Source: Pseudoalteromonas sp. R3 (GTDB lineage: Bacteria > Pseudomonadota > Gammaproteobacteria > Enterobacterales > Alteromonadaceae). Taken from it: a stretch of 64,000 nt of DNA. The stretch lies in NCBI RefSeq assembly GCF_004014715.1, contig NZ_CP034835.1, forward strand, positions 186,001 through 250,000. The letters are read 5' to 3'. Positions 30,820 to 40,647 of this stretch are shown here, in pieces. The notes beneath the pieces were generated by a model that worked only from the letters and a program-made list of their open reading frames with translations, searched no databases and was not told the DNA's origin. The first letter of the stretch is position 1. The number at the start of each line of letters is the position of its first letter. Position numbers and translations under genes: made by a program.

Positions 30820-31341
30820 ATGAAAACACAGATCATTAAACTCGATACGGCGCTGTACTTCGCCCTTTATAAACCCGAGTGTAAGCCCTGGTTCAAAATG
30901 GTGATGTTGGCACTGTCAAAAAGCGGAAATGGTGGGCTGTATGTCATCCTTGGCATCCTGAGTGCACTGTTTATGGGGGAAGTGGGCCAGCAGTTTGCGC
31001 TCTGTGCGGTGTTCGCATTTGCTATTGAGCGGCCACTTTACCTTTACCTGAAAAACCGTATCGCGCGGATCAGGCCCTGTGATTGCCTTGCGGTTAAGGC
31101 CATGCTTACACCAAGTGATAAATTTAGCATGCCCTCCGGACATAGTGCCGGTGCCTGGTTATATGCCACCTGTCTGATGGAGCCTTTTCCTGCACTGGCT
31201 TTGCCTTTGATGATTTGGGCGTCCGGGGTGTCTTTGTCGAGAATTGTGGTTGGTGTGCACTATCCAATTGATGTGATTCTGGGTGCGATTATAGGTAGTG
31301 GCTGTGCTTTACTGGCAATAGGAGTTGTAGGGAAATTATGA
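30820..31341 (+). CDS. PAP2-family membrane phosphatase
   Basis: A 173-aa integral membrane protein of the phosphatidic acid phosphatase type 2 family. The three signature blocks are present: KNRIARIRP (C1), PSGHS (C2) and SRIVVGVHYPIDV (C3), with the catalytic His residues in C2 and C3. Substrates of this family include lipid phosphates and undecaprenyl pyrophosphate; which one applies is not known. It overlaps the following glycosyltransferase-like gene by 4 bp (ATGA), suggesting a shared lipid-linked sugar pathway. Confidence 0.9.
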   Translation: MKTQIIKLDTALYFALYKPECKPWFKMVMLALSKSGNGGLYVILGILSALFMGEVGQQFALCAVFAFAIERPLYLYLKNRIARIRPCDCLAVKAMLTPSDKFSMPSGHSAGAWLYATCLMEPFPALALPLMIWASGVSLSRIVVGVHYPIDVILGAIIGSGCALLAIGVVGKL

Positions 31342-32390
31342 AGATTTTATATGGCGTACAAGGGACTGGCAACGGCCATATCACTCGTGCACGGGTGATG
31401 GCTGAGTGTTTTACCCGTTTGGGGATCGACGTTGATTATGTATTCACAGGTCGACCGGATGAACGCTATTTTGATATGTCGGTGTTCGGTGAGTACCAAA
31501 CTCGGCGCGGGATTAGTTTTGCGACTAAGCATGGCCGATTAAATTATCAGGGCACGCTCCAGCAATTGCGTCTGGGCCGTTTCGTCAAAGATGTTCGGGC
31601 GTTTGATATGCGCGGCTACGATATGGTCTTTAATGATTTTGAGCCTGTCACTGCCTGGGCGGCAAGGCGCGCAAAAGTTCCCGTGGTTGCAATGAGTCAT
31701 CAAAGTGCCTTCTTATCACCCAATGTACCGTTATTCGGTGGTAATTTCTTACTGCGTTCACTCATTCGCTGGTTTGCACCGGCTGATATTCATCTTGGTG
31801 TGCACTGGCAACCCTTTGCAGAAAACATAGTACCCCCCTTTATTCCGTATCAGCCAGGTGACTTTGGTAATCAGTTAATTGCCAATAAAGTGCTGGTGTA
31901 TTTGCCGTTTGAGGATTTGTCCCACATTGTTGAGTTGCTTAAAGACTTTCCGGACAAGGAGTTTTATTGCTACCACCCGGATGCGCAAAACACGTCTGTT
32001 AACCATATCCATCTGCGCTCGCCCTCGCGCGACGGCTTTATCCGTGATCTGGCCAATGCGTCTGGCGTTGTGGCAAATGCCGGATTTGAGCTGTCCAGTG
32101 AAGCACTGAAATTTGGTAAAAAGTTACTGCTAAAGCCTTTACAGGGGCAATTTGAGCAGCAAAGCAATGCGATGACATTACAGTCTCTGGGGTTGGCTCA
32201 GGTGATGAATTATCTTAACTCCGAAGCCCTGGATGAGTGGCTCGAATCTCCCGCAGGGCAGCAGATCAATTTCCCAAGTGATGCAACACCGTTGGCTTTG
32301 TGGCTAACTAAGGGACAATGGGGCAATGTCAGTGAGCTACATGACACGCTCTGGCAGGCGGTGCTCAATAAAGCACCAAGAGCTGCTTAA
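31338..32390 (+). CDS. glycosyltransferase-like protein, MJ1255/VC2487 family
   Basis: A 350-aa GT-B-like protein. The N-terminus MKILYGVQGTGNGHITRA has the glycine-rich loop of the MurG-like fold. NAGFELSSEALKFGKKLL in the C-terminal half is the nucleotide-sugar-binding type of segment. It belongs, as I recall, to the uncharacterised family typified by archaeal MJ1255 and Vibrio VC2487. It is translationally coupled to the PAP2 gene upstream; sugar and acceptor are unknown. Confidence 0.82.
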   Translation: MKILYGVQGTGNGHITRARVMAECFTRLGIDVDYVFTGRPDERYFDMSVFGEYQTRRGISFATKHGRLNYQGTLQQLRLGRFVKDVRAFDMRGYDMVFNDFEPVTAWAARRAKVPVVAMSHQSAFLSPNVPLFGGNFLLRSLIRWFAPADIHLGVHWQPFAENIVPPFIPYQPGDFGNQLIANKVLVYLPFEDLSHIVELLKDFPDKEFYCYHPDAQNTSVNHIHLRSPSRDGFIRDLANASGVVANAGFELSSEALKFGKKLLLKPLQGQFEQQSNAMTLQSLGLAQVMNYLNSEALDEWLESPAGQQINFPSDATPLALWLTKGQWGNVSELHDTLWQAVLNKAPRAA

Positions 32391-32498
32391 TTAATGCGCA
32401 AATAGTAATAAAGTCGTGCAAAAATGATAAATAGTGCGCGGCGATGCTGACGGAATAATCTATACTTATTGCAGGTCTTGTAATAATTGGGTAACCGT

Positions 32499-34379
32499 AT
32501 GGCATTTCTGGAAAATCTGACCATTAAGCGGCGCTTGCAATTGAATGCGCTGGTTGTGGGTGTGGCTTTAGTCGTTATGCTGGCAGTGATCATGATCGAA
32601 GCCAGTACCATGCGTAAGCTGAATGAAACCATTCAGTATGCAGAAGAGCTCGATATTCATGAGCTGTCTATGCGCAAACATGAAAAGAACTTTTTGTTCT
32701 ACAAAGATACTGAGGCACTGGATTTATATGCCAAGGACTACAGCGAGCTGCAACGTAAGGCTGCTTTACTGGACGAGATTTTTGCTGAGTTCGGTATCGA
32801 CGATAGCAATTTACGTGAGTTCGAGCGTCTGGCACAAACCTATGTAGACGACTTTAACAGCGTTGTTGACTTGCAAAGAACCATTGGTCTACACCCCAAA
32901 GACGGCTTGTATGGGGCGCTGCGTAGTGCCGTACATGAAGTCGAAACTATGCTGAAGCAGCAAGAGCGTGACGATCTGCTGGTAAGCATGTTAATGCTCC
33001 GCCGGGCCGAAAAAGACTTTATGCTGCGACTGGATTTAAAATACCTCAAGAAGTTTGATGATCAGATCACTAAGTTTGAGGGGCAGGTTAAGTCGGCGGG
33101 TTTTGACGCTCAATATGAACGCCAGATGCTGAACTTATTGAAACAGTATCAAACGCGTTTCAGAAATCTGGTGGATACCCAAACTAAGCTCGGATTGGAT
33201 CTCAACAGTGGTGCCCTTGGCAGCATGAAGCAGAGTGTGGAGCAAAGTGATGCGGTGGTAGCCAGAATTGTTGAACAGTCAAAACAAGCTGTGACTGAAA
33301 ACACCGAAATGGCACAGATGGCCGCACTGATCATTTTTGTGGTGGCATCCGTGTTAGTGATGATTTTAGTGCTGTCGACCAGCCAGTCGATCATTCGCCC
33401 GGTTGAGCGAGTTTATCAGACCATAGAACGGATCCGCCGCGAGAATAATTTGCGCATTCATATTGAACAGACGGGTAACGATGAAATTACCCTGATGACC
33501 AAAGACTTCAATAGCCTGATTGGCGACTTTAAAGAGCTCATTGGTGATGTGAACAGCGCGCTGGCAATCATTAATGATGCGACTCACCATCTGTCGGATA
33601 CCACGGCACAGACCAGTGCCGGTATGACTGAGCAGCTTCATGAAGCCGATATGGTGGCAACCGCGGCAACCGAGATGCAGGCCACGATTCAGGATATTTC
33701 ACATAATACCGAAGCGGCTGCAGAAAAAGCTGAATCTACTAACAAGAATGCCCAGCTGGGTCGCACTGAAGTGACCTCGACCATTGAGCATATCATGCAG
33801 CTGTCTGAGTCTTTGGGCGGGGCATCGGATGTTGTGGGTCAACTAGAGCGAGATGGTGAAACCATTGGCTCTGTTCTCGATGTAATTCGAGGTATTGCTG
33901 AACAAACCAACCTGTTAGCGCTGAATGCGGCCATTGAAGCCGCCCGTGCGGGTGAGCAAGGTCGGGGCTTTGCGGTGGTTGCGGACGAAGTCCGTTCGCT
34001 GGCACAGCGTACTCAGGATTCGACGCAGGAAATCGAAAGCATCATTTCTACCTTACAACAGCGCACCCGTGAAGTGGTGAATATCATGGAGCAGTGCCGT
34101 GAGCAGGGTAACGAAAGTGTTGCTCAGGCGGAGCGCGCAGGTGATTTACTGGGTATGATCACTGAAGATGTACAGACCATTATGGAAATGAGCACCCACA
34201 TTGCTACCGCTATTGATGAGCAAAAACAGGTTGCATCTGAAGTGAACAAAAACGTGGTTAAGATCCGCGACATTGCGCAGGTGGCCTCTGAGCATGCCAG
34301 CAGTAATGCACAGAGTAGTGAAGAACTCTCAGAGCAAGCCCGTAACTTGTATGAATCGGTAGAAAAATACCAGGTATAA
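32499..34379 (+). CDS. methyl-accepting chemotaxis protein (HBM-type helical sensor)
   Basis: A 626-aa receptor with TM1 about 17-38, an all-helical periplasmic sensor, TM2 about 273-295, HAMP and signalling domain with the standard tip ([20 protein letters not shown]). The sensor has the two HBM-type repeats RKHEKNFL (near 57) and RRAEKDFML (near 167), one in each bundle. I start at the ATG at 32499 ([13 protein letters not shown]); the frame also opens from a TTG at 32487. A terminator follows at 34401. Confidence 0.92.
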   Translation: MAFLENLTIKRRLQLNALVVGVALVVMLAVIMIEASTMRKLNETIQYAEELDIHELSMRKHEKNFLFYKDTEALDLYAKDYSELQRKAALLDEIFAEFGIDDSNLREFERLAQTYVDDFNSVVDLQRTIGLHPKDGLYGALRSAVHEVETMLKQQERDDLLVSMLMLRRAEKDFMLRLDLKYLKKFDDQITKFEGQVKSAGFDAQYERQMLNLLKQYQTRFRNLVDTQTKLGLDLNSGALGSMKQSVEQSDAVVARIVEQSKQAVTENTEMAQMAALIIFVVASVLVMILVLSTSQSIIRPVERVYQTIERIRRENNLRIHIEQTGNDEITLMTKDFNSLIGDFKELIGDVNSALAIINDATHHLSDTTAQTSAGMTEQLHEADMVATAATEMQATIQDISHNTEAAAEKAESTNKNAQLGRTEVTSTIEHIMQLSESLGGASDVVGQLERDGETIGSVLDVIRGIAEQTNLLALNAAIEAARAGEQGRGFAVVADEVRSLAQRTQDSTQEIESIISTLQQRTREVVNIMEQCREQGNESVAQAERAGDLLGMITEDVQTIMEMSTHIATAIDEQKQVASEVNKNVVKIRDIAQVASEHASSNAQSSEELSEQARNLYESVEKYQV

Positions 34380-34400
34380 CCCGCAGGGTTTGAAAAAGAA

Positions 34401-34426
34401 AGGCGACCACGCAGGTCGCCTTTTTT
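34401..34426 (+). terminator. intrinsic terminator of the chemoreceptor gene
   Basis: An eight-pair stem AGGCGACC/GGTCGCCT with a 5-nt loop and six T residues, 22 bp after the receptor stop. An A-rich 5' flank gives it some activity for the convergent DUF971 gene. Confidence 0.88.
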
Positions 34427-34441
34427 GTCTAACACAAGTTG

Positions 34442-34804
34442 TCAGGGCATAAACTTGATCGGCACATCGTGGCGTGCAGACATACGCTGCTGATAATCTT
34501 GCCACAGTGTCTCATGCTGTTCGCACAGCTTTCTCAAGTATTGCCAGCTGAACAGCCCTGAGTTGTGTCCGTCATCAAATACCAGCCTGACCGCATAGTG
34601 GCCAACCGGCTCAATCTGCCCAATGGCCACATCCTGCTTATTGAGCACCAGCTGTTGCTGACCGGGGCCATGTCCCTGTACTTCGGCCGAAGGTGAATGG
34701 ACACGCAAAAACTCGGCACTGAGCGAGTGAGTCAGACCATCATCAAAGTACACATCAAGCAGGTTTTGCTGGGTGTGGTAATGTAGTTTGGTTACTTGAT
34801 ACAT
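34442..34804 (-). CDS. DUF971 domain protein
   Basis: A 120-aa protein with the gamma-butyrobetaine hydroxylase N-terminal-like (DUF971) fold, recognised by LRVHSPSAEVQGHGPG and the C-terminal DDGHNSGLFSWQYLRKLC. Some members of this fold are linked to iron-sulfur cluster work, but this family branch is uncharacterised. It follows hslU on the same strand, a frequent arrangement in gammaproteobacteria, but a hairpin sits just before its start. Confidence 0.88.
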   Translation of the reverse strand: MYQVTKLHYHTQQNLLDVYFDDGLTHSLSAEFLRVHSPSAEVQGHGPGQQQLVLNKQDVAIGQIEPVGHYAVRLVFDDGHNSGLFSWQYLRKLCEQHETLWQDYQQRMSARHDVPIKFMP

Positions 34805-34810
34805 AGGTAT

Positions 34811-34835
34811 AAAAAAGCCCGATCATCGACCGGGC
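34811..34835 (-). terminator. terminator or attenuator between hslU and the DUF971 gene
   Basis: On the minus strand, stem GCCCGGTC/GATCGGGC (one G-U) and six T residues. The T-run ends only 6 bp before the DUF971 ATG, so it ends the hslVU message and would sit in the ribosome-binding region of any readthrough transcript. Confidence 0.7.
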
Positions 34836-34844
34836 GGTTATCCG

Positions 34845-36173
34845 TTAAAGAATAAAGCGGCTCAGATCTTCGTCCTGGACCAACATATCCAAATGTTTGT
34901 CGACATAGGCCGCGTCTATTGTCAGTGACTCGCCGGCTTTGTCGGAAGCGTCGAATGAAATTTCTTCCATCAGCTTTTCCATCACTGTATGCAGACGACG
35001 AGCTCCGATGTTTTCAGTCTTTTCATTAACCTGCCAGGCTGCCTGGGCAATGCGTTCAATCGCATCACCGTTGAATTCGATACTGACACTTTCTGTATTC
35101 ATCAGCGCCTGTTGCTGCTCTGTGAGCGATGCGTGTGGCTCTGTCAGAATACGTTTAAAGTCTTTTGCAGTGAGCGCTTCCAATTCAACACGAATAGGTA
35201 AACGACCTTGCAGCTCAGGAATAAGATCAGAGGGCTTGGCCATCTGGAATGCACCTGAAGCAATAAACAAAATATGGTCCGTTTTAACCATGCCATGTTT
35301 AGTGCTGACAGTTGAGCCTTCGATAAGCGGAAGCAGGTCGCGCTGTACGCCTTCGCGGCTGACATCCGGGCCTGAAGCTTCACCACGCTTACAGATCTTA
35401 TCAATCTCATCGATGAACACGATACCATTTTGCTCAACGGCAAAAATGGCCTGCTCTTTAAGCTCTTCCGGGTTGACCAGTTTAGCGGCTTCTTCTTCAA
35501 CTAAGAGCTTGAAGGCTTCTTTGATCTTCAGTTTGCGGCTTTTCTTTTTGTCGCCCGACAGATTCTGGAACATGCCCTGCAACTGATTGGTCATCTCTTC
35601 CATGCCCGGCGGTGCCATGATCTCTACCTGAGGCGCTGTTTCTGCGATGTCGATGTCGATCTCTTTGTCATCCAGCTGGCCTTCACGGAGTTTCTTGCGG
35701 AACACCTGACGCGTAGAGCTGTTATCACTTTGCTGAGTTTCACCCCAAGCGTCTTTAGCGGGTGGCAGCAGGGCATCCAGAATACGCTCCTCCGCAGCTT
35801 CTTCAGCGCGGTGCTTGTGTTTCTTGGTTTGCTGCTCGCGGGTCATTTTGAAAGAGACTTCAACCAAATCGCGAATGATGGTTTCGACCTCTTTGCCGAC
35901 ATATCCCACCTCGGTGAACTTGGTGGCTTCAACTTTGATAAAGGGGGCGTTCGCCAGTTTTGCCAAACGGCGGGCGATCTCGGTTTTACCTACACCTGTT
36001 GGACCAATCATCAGGATGTTTTTCGGGGTAACTTCGCTGCGCAGCTCTTCAGGAAGCTGCATTCGACGCCAGCGGTTTCTCAATGCGATGGCGACGGCTT
36101 TTTTGGCTTTATCCTGACCGATAATATGCTGGTCAAGCTCATGGACGATTTCTCTGGGGGTCATTGCTGTCAT
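34845..36173 (-). CDS. hslU: HslU, ATPase subunit of the HslVU protease
   Basis: HslU is the AAA+ unfoldase that feeds proteins to HslV. 442 aa (E. coli 443). [20 protein letters not shown] start, Walker [17 protein letters not shown]-domain insert of about 130 residues, Walker [12 protein letters not shown], sensor-2 region [15 protein letters not shown], and the HslV-activating C-terminal tail DEDLSRFIL. It lies 11 bp after hslV. Confidence 0.98.
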   Translation of the reverse strand: MTAMTPREIVHELDQHIIGQDKAKKAVAIALRNRWRRMQLPEELRSEVTPKNILMIGPTGVGKTEIARRLAKLANAPFIKVEATKFTEVGYVGKEVETIIRDLVEVSFKMTREQQTKKHKHRAEEAAEERILDALLPPAKDAWGETQQSDNSSTRQVFRKKLREGQLDDKEIDIDIAETAPQVEIMAPPGMEEMTNQLQGMFQNLSGDKKKSRKLKIKEAFKLLVEEEAAKLVNPEELKEQAIFAVEQNGIVFIDEIDKICKRGEASGPDVSREGVQRDLLPLIEGSTVSTKHGMVKTDHILFIASGAFQMAKPSDLIPELQGRLPIRVELEALTAKDFKRILTEPHASLTEQQQALMNTESVSIEFNGDAIERIAQAAWQVNEKTENIGARRLHTVMEKLMEEISFDASDKAGESLTIDAAYVDKHLDMLVQDEDLSRFIL

Positions 36174-36184
36174 GGCAATTCCTA

Positions 36185-36703
36185 TTACAATTCTTCGATG
36201 GTTTGGAAATTGTTGGTAAAGACGCAGATGTCGCCTGCGATTTTAAGGCTCTTTTCCACAATTTCACGGGCACTCAGGTCGGTGTTTTCAATCAGCGCTG
36301 TGGCTGCGGCCTGGGCAAAGTTACCGCCACTGCCTATGGCTATCAGGTCGTGCTCAGGTTGTACTACGTCGCCATTACCTGTGATGATCAATGACGCCGT
36401 TTCATCGGCAACAGCCAGCAGGGCTTCTAGTTTGCGTAGCGCTCTGTCGGTACGCCAGTCTTTTGCCATTTCCACGGCCGCGCGGGTCAGGTGACCCTGG
36501 TGCATTTCCAGTTTGGTTTCAAAGCGCTCAAACAAGGTGAACGCGTCGGCAGTGCCACCGGCAAAGCCTGCTAGTACTTTACCGTTGTACAGGCGACGCA
36601 CTTTTCTGGCGTTGCCTTTCATGACCGTATTGCCAAGAGAGACCTGGCCATCTCCGCCAATTACGACTTTGTCGCCTCGGCGAACACTCACGATAGTTGT
36701 CAT
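36185..36703 (-). CDS. hslV: HslV, peptidase subunit of the HslVU protease
   Basis: HslV is a proteasome-beta-like threonine peptidase. [20 protein letters not shown] exposes the catalytic Thr after Met removal, and the [12 protein letters not shown] segment is conserved. 172 aa, typical. A sigma32-like promoter lies about 55-80 bp upstream, overlapping the end of the ftsN-like gene, which fits the heat-shock status of hslVU in E. coli. Confidence 0.98.
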   Translation of the reverse strand: MTTIVSVRRGDKVVIGGDGQVSLGNTVMKGNARKVRRLYNGKVLAGFAGGTADAFTLFERFETKLEMHQGHLTRAAVEMAKDWRTDRALRKLEALLAVADETASLIITGNGDVVQPEHDLIAIGSGGNFAQAAATALIENTDLSAREIVEKSLKIAGDICVFTNNFQTIEEL

Positions 36704-36756
36704 AGTATTCCTTAATCAGGAGGCTGCTGCCTCACCTGTAAATTCAATTAGGGTAG

Positions 36757-36784
36757 AGATAGGGACGATTTTACGAAGATCAAG
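36757..36784 (-). promoter_or_regulatory. sigma32-type heat-shock promoter of hslVU
   Basis: Reading the minus strand: CTTGATC (36784-36778), 13 bp, CCCTATCT (36764-36757). The consensus is CTTGAAA-N11-16-CCCCATnT, so 5 of 7 and 6 of 7 fixed positions match. The -35 overlaps the stop codon of the upstream SPOR gene. The transcript would have a leader of about 45 nt. Confidence 0.6.
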
Positions 36785-37313
36785 TCCACTTCCAGATACC
36801 ACAGCTGACGATGTTAATCCGTTCCAGCTTGTTTTTGTCGCTCTCAGCGCCTCGTTTGGTGTCATAAGGGCCCAGACGCACTCGATACCAGACGCCGTTG
36901 GAGCCTTCGGTGCGACGGATCTCTGCGATGAGGCCAGCAAATGCCATTTTGGCCTTCATTTGCTCAGCTTGTTTATAGGTTCTGAATGAGCCGCATTGCA
37001 TCTGGTATGGGCCTTTACTCTCCAGCTTTTTCACCTCAACGATCACTTCATGATCTTTGATGTCCTTTATAAAATCAGGTGGGCGAGGGAGATCTTTTTC
37101 TACTTTGGGTTGCTCAGCTTGTTTTGCAGGCTTAGGGCTGCTTGGCTGTACCTGAGGTTCGCCGTGGTGTTTGATGTACCACAGGCCATAACCAAAGGCA
37201 CCGACCAGCACCAGTGTCAGGGCCGCAAAAACCTTTGGAAAGGGTTTGCCGGCCTTTCCTTTGGCGGCTTTTTTACCGCCCGGCTTCTTATTTATATAGT
37301 CGTGTTGTGCCAT
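36780..37313 (-). CDS. ftsN: FtsN-like SPOR-domain cell division protein
   Basis: A 177-aa bitopic protein: a basic, Gly/Lys-rich cytoplasmic N-terminus (KKPGGKKAAKGKAGKPFPK), one TM (about 28-48), a Pro/Lys-rich periplasmic linker, and a C-terminal SPOR domain (about 100-175: YQMQCGSFRTYKQAEQMKA, WYRVRLGPY) that binds denuded peptidoglycan at the septum. It is shorter than E. coli FtsN (319 aa), but the priA-ftsN-hslV-hslU order is the classical locus. It lies 8 bp after priA. Confidence 0.88.
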   Translation of the reverse strand: MAQHDYINKKPGGKKAAKGKAGKPFPKVFAALTLVLVGAFGYGLWYIKHHGEPQVQPSSPKPAKQAEQPKVEKDLPRPPDFIKDIKDHEVIVEVKKLESKGPYQMQCGSFRTYKQAEQMKAKMAFAGLIAEIRRTEGSNGVWYRVRLGPYDTKRGAESDKNKLERINIVSCGIWKWT

Positions 37314-37321
37314 ATCGTTTT

Positions 37322-39493
37322 TTAATAGGTATCCATAGGGTCAACGTCAATACTCCAGCGCACTCGGTTGGCAAGTTTATGCTGGCCAATATAATCAGCC
37401 AGTTGCGTCAGGTATTGATGCAGTACTTTGCGCTGCGCTGCCTGAATATGCAATTGATATCGGTATTTTCCGGCCAGGCGTTCCATCGGCGCGGGGATCG
37501 GTCCGAGTAATTGTATACCAGGGTAGGGGGTGGCTGGAACCAGATCCGATAAAAACGCCATGACCAGCTGTGCATTGGTGGCTTCTGCACGGATCAGGGC
37601 CATGTGGCTATAAGGTGGCATCTGGGTTTCTTCGCGCTCCCGCAAAGCATAGCGAGCAAAGTCCTGATACCCGTTGTTGACCAAATCTTGTAATAAAGGG
37701 TGTTCCGGGAAGTGAGTTTGCAGCAGCACAGTGCCTGCCTCGCCGCTACGTCCGGCCCGCCCGGCTACCTGCGTTATCAGCTGAGCCATGTGTTCCGTGG
37801 CACGAAAGTCGCAAGAATACAGCCCGCTGTCTACGTCGAGGATCACCACCAGATTGACGTCGGCGAAGTGATGGCCTTTGGCGAGCATTTGAGTGCCGAT
37901 CAGCAGCCGTGCCCCTCCTTGGTTAATTTCATCCAGTGCACTTTCGAGACTGCCCTTGCGACGAGTAGAGTCGCGGTCAATGCGGTGCACAGGAAAGTCG
38001 GCAAACTGTTCGGATAAGAACTCTTCCAGCTGCTCTGTACCATACCCTGTGGGCATGATCTGGGTGCTGCCGCAGTCGGGGCATTGCACAGGCACAAAGG
38101 CTTGCTCTGAGCAGTGATGACAGATCAGACGGCGTAGTGATTTATGGTAGGTGGCACTGGTACTACAGCGGTTGCAGTTGCTGAGCCAGCCACATTCATG
38201 ACAGATCAGGGTAGGGGCAAAACCTCGTCTATTTAGGAACACCATAACCTGTTGCCCGCGAGCCAGGGTAGCTGAAATGGCATCCAGGCTGGCCTTAGCA
38301 AACCCGGCCTGTTCAGCCTGACCTTTCATATCCACTAATACAAAGCGGTTATCTTGTTGGGTTTGTGCCCGCTTAGTCAGAGGCAGTAACTGATAACGGC
38401 TCTGCAAGGCTTTATGTAAGGTTTCTAGTGCCGGTGTTGCGGTGCCTAAAATTAACGGAAACTGGCCCTGGGCGGCGCGATAAGCGGCCAGATCGCGGGC
38501 ATGGTAACGTAATCCATCCTGCTGTTTGAAGGAGCCATCGTGTTCTTCATCGACCACTATCATGCCCAAAGCCTGAAAAGGTAAAAAGACCGCTGAGCGG
38601 GTGCCTATCACCAATGCTGATTCACCCTGTTCAGCACGGCGCCAGGTATGTAAGCGCTCATTGTCTGTCAGGTTGGAGTGCCACAAGTCAATGGGTAGCC
38701 CCTCAAAGCGACGCTTAAAGCGATTCACGGTTTGTGGTGTCAGGCCTATTTCTGGTACCAGTACCAATGCTTGTTTGCCGTTGGCTAAAATGGCCTCCAG
38801 GCTTTGTAAATATACTTCTGTTTTACCACTACCCGTGACACCTTCAAGTAAAAATGTACGAAATCCGATTTGGCTATTGATGGCACTGCAGGCAGTGGCC
38901 TGCTCGGGGTTAAGCCTGGGTTTAGAGCCCAGTTGCAATGGGGCCGATTGCCAGTCGGTGTCGGTGCGCAGTTCTTCCCGGATCAGGCCTTTTTCTAACA
39001 ATGCTTTGATCTGTGCCTGTGAGAAGCCGAGTGTTTTCAGTTCACTGGCGGTCGCATCGCCGGCGCTGCGCAGTTGCTCAAGCAAAGCCAGTTGCTTTTT
39101 AGCTCTGAGCTGTGTGGTTTCACTTCCTGCCTCTGTGAGGGTTAGCACAGGCACTTGTGTTTTATCGACCTGCTCACCCTCGCGCAATGCACCAGGCAGG
39201 GCGGTAAACAGGGTTTCGCCTAACGGATGACAGTAATACTGTGCGCTGAAGCGTAAAAAGCCGAGATGCTCAGGTGACAAGATGGGCGTGGTATCTAGCA
39301 CTGACCCAATGGCTTTTATTTTGTCATCAGGTACATCACTGTGCGCTTTCAGTGCCACCACGATAGCAATGCAATCTCGGTTGGCGAATTTGATCCGAAC
39401 TCGGCCTCCAACGCAAGGCAGCTGCTGCGGATCAAGGCGGTAATCAAAGGTTCTATGTAAAGGTACTTTTAAAGCGACTTCGGCGAAGCGCAT
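37322..39493 (-). CDS. priA: primosomal protein N' (PriA helicase)
   Basis: PriA restarts stalled replication forks by loading DnaB. 723 aa. An N-terminal 3'-DNA-binding domain, then Walker A GVTGSGKTEVYLQ, DEEH box, and a zinc region with four CxxC-type pairs (CHECGWLSNCNRC, CHHC, CPDC), then GTQMLAKGHHF and QVAGRAGR helicase motifs. It is the first gene of the priA-ftsN-hslVU run and divergent from rpmE. Confidence 0.97.
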   Translation of the reverse strand: MRFAEVALKVPLHRTFDYRLDPQQLPCVGGRVRIKFANRDCIAIVVALKAHSDVPDDKIKAIGSVLDTTPILSPEHLGFLRFSAQYYCHPLGETLFTALPGALREGEQVDKTQVPVLTLTEAGSETTQLRAKKQLALLEQLRSAGDATASELKTLGFSQAQIKALLEKGLIREELRTDTDWQSAPLQLGSKPRLNPEQATACSAINSQIGFRTFLLEGVTGSGKTEVYLQSLEAILANGKQALVLVPEIGLTPQTVNRFKRRFEGLPIDLWHSNLTDNERLHTWRRAEQGESALVIGTRSAVFLPFQALGMIVVDEEHDGSFKQQDGLRYHARDLAAYRAAQGQFPLILGTATPALETLHKALQSRYQLLPLTKRAQTQQDNRFVLVDMKGQAEQAGFAKASLDAISATLARGQQVMVFLNRRGFAPTLICHECGWLSNCNRCSTSATYHKSLRRLICHHCSEQAFVPVQCPDCGSTQIMPTGYGTEQLEEFLSEQFADFPVHRIDRDSTRRKGSLESALDEINQGGARLLIGTQMLAKGHHFADVNLVVILDVDSGLYSCDFRATEHMAQLITQVAGRAGRSGEAGTVLLQTHFPEHPLLQDLVNNGYQDFARYALREREETQMPPYSHMALIRAEATNAQLVMAFLSDLVPATPYPGIQLLGPIPAPMERLAGKYRYQLHIQAAQRKVLHQYLTQLADYIGQHKLANRVRWSIDVDPMDTY

Positions 39494-39689
39494 GGAGACT
39501 CCGGCATCTGAGTATCAAAGTTAAGGATAGCGGTCTGATTGTGGTTGAACATGCAATCAGAACGGCGGTTAGTATACCGTAACAGCGTAAAATTGCATGT
39601 GTATGCTTTCACAGAGTGCTTTTCGCTTGGTGATTCACGGCATCATGGTGAGATTGCACAAAAAATAACTGCTAATTTGCATTTATTGC

Positions 39690-39718
39690 TTGTGGATCGT
39701 CCTAATTGACCCTAAAAT
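39690..39718 (+). promoter_or_regulatory. sigma70 promoter of rpmE
   Basis: TTGTGG (39690-39695), 17-bp spacer, TAAAAT (39713-39718). It leaves a leader of about 75 nt before the L31 ATG, space enough for autogenous control, though no structure was assigned. Confidence 0.5.
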
Positions 39719-39801
39719 ACGCGTCCACAATTTTTGTATAACTACGTATGGTGCCAGACTTCGGGTTTGGAGAGCGATACGGCCTTAACTAGAGGTGCCC
39801 T

Positions 39802-40017
39802 ATGAAAGAAGGTATTCATCCTAAGTACGAAACAATCTCAGCAACTTGTTCGTGCGGTAACAAATTCGAGACTCGTTCAACACTGTGTAAAGACATTCAC
39901 CTGGACGTATGTTCTGCTTGTCACCCGTTCTACACTGGTAAGCAGAAGATCCTAGACACAGGTGGTCGTGTTGATCGCTTCAACAAGCGCTTTGGCGCGC
40001 TTAGCAGCAAGAAGTAA
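39802..40017 (+). CDS. rpmE: 50S ribosomal protein L31 (zinc-binding form)
   Basis: L31 bridges the ribosomal subunits. 71 aa with the four zinc-ligand cysteines C16, C18, C37 and C40 ([20 protein letters not shown]). It is therefore the C+ type rather than the zinc-free YkgM paralogue. AGAGG lies upstream, and a terminator follows 19 bp after the stop. Confidence 0.98.
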   Translation: MKEGIHPKYETISATCSCGNKFETRSTLCKDIHLDVCSACHPFYTGKQKILDTGGRVDRFNKRFGALSSKK

Positions 40018-40035
40018 GCACTACTTTTGCTGTAG

Positions 40036-40060
40036 AAAAAGCACCTTCGGGTGCTTTTTT
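40036..40060 (+). terminator. rpmE intrinsic terminator
   Basis: Stem GCACC/GGTGC with a TTCG tetraloop, extended by A5/T6 runs. Confidence 0.9.
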
Positions 40061-40647
40061 CGTTTCTGCTCTGTGTTTTTCAATCTGGCGTTCGCCTTCT
40101 TCCTTCATATCCAAGTGGACGGATCAGTTCGGTTTGGTTAGTAAAGTTTCCAGTATAAAGATGCCTATCGCCAGAAAGCGGGCGTACTTGCTAATACCTT
40201 CAGAGACTGGCTTTATGACAATCCTGTCATGACCTGTTTCAGCGTGAATAGCCATATTCAACTGATTAATATGCATAGCTATCCGTGATAAAATTAGTTT
40301 TATAATTCTATAAATGCAGTGATAAGTGGCTAAATGCGATCTAAAACACATCAAATGTTGTGAACTTGTTTTCTTAGCTTGCTTTATTCATTTCATTTAT
40401 ATTCTGCATAAAAATGACGCTATTTTGAACTGGAAATGACACTTATCAGATCATTTATTGTGAGTTAACTTTGCCGAAAAGTAGCAAAAAAGTCGCTAAA
40501 TTTTGCTAACTGTCAACTATCTTTGCTTTAACAGGATAGACCTGATATCGCTTGAATTAATTTTTAAAAAAGGTATGGTTTAAAGCAGTTAGCGAATTTT
40601 TTATCTCACTCTCACTTTCAACTTCTTCGTTAGGAAAAAATCGCGTC
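40061..40647. other. AT-rich gap between rpmE and the malic enzyme gene
   Basis: About 590 bp without a convincing gene. A 76-codon minus-strand frame at 40124-40354 has no ribosome site and no family look. The malic enzyme promoter must lie in the AT-rich part after 40380, but no -35/-10 pair stands out. Confidence 0.5.

Noticed and set aside
40124..40354. 76-codon minus-strand frame between rpmE and the malic enzyme gene
   Set aside because: No ribosome site, no recognisable motif and an AT-rich region; treated as non-coding.
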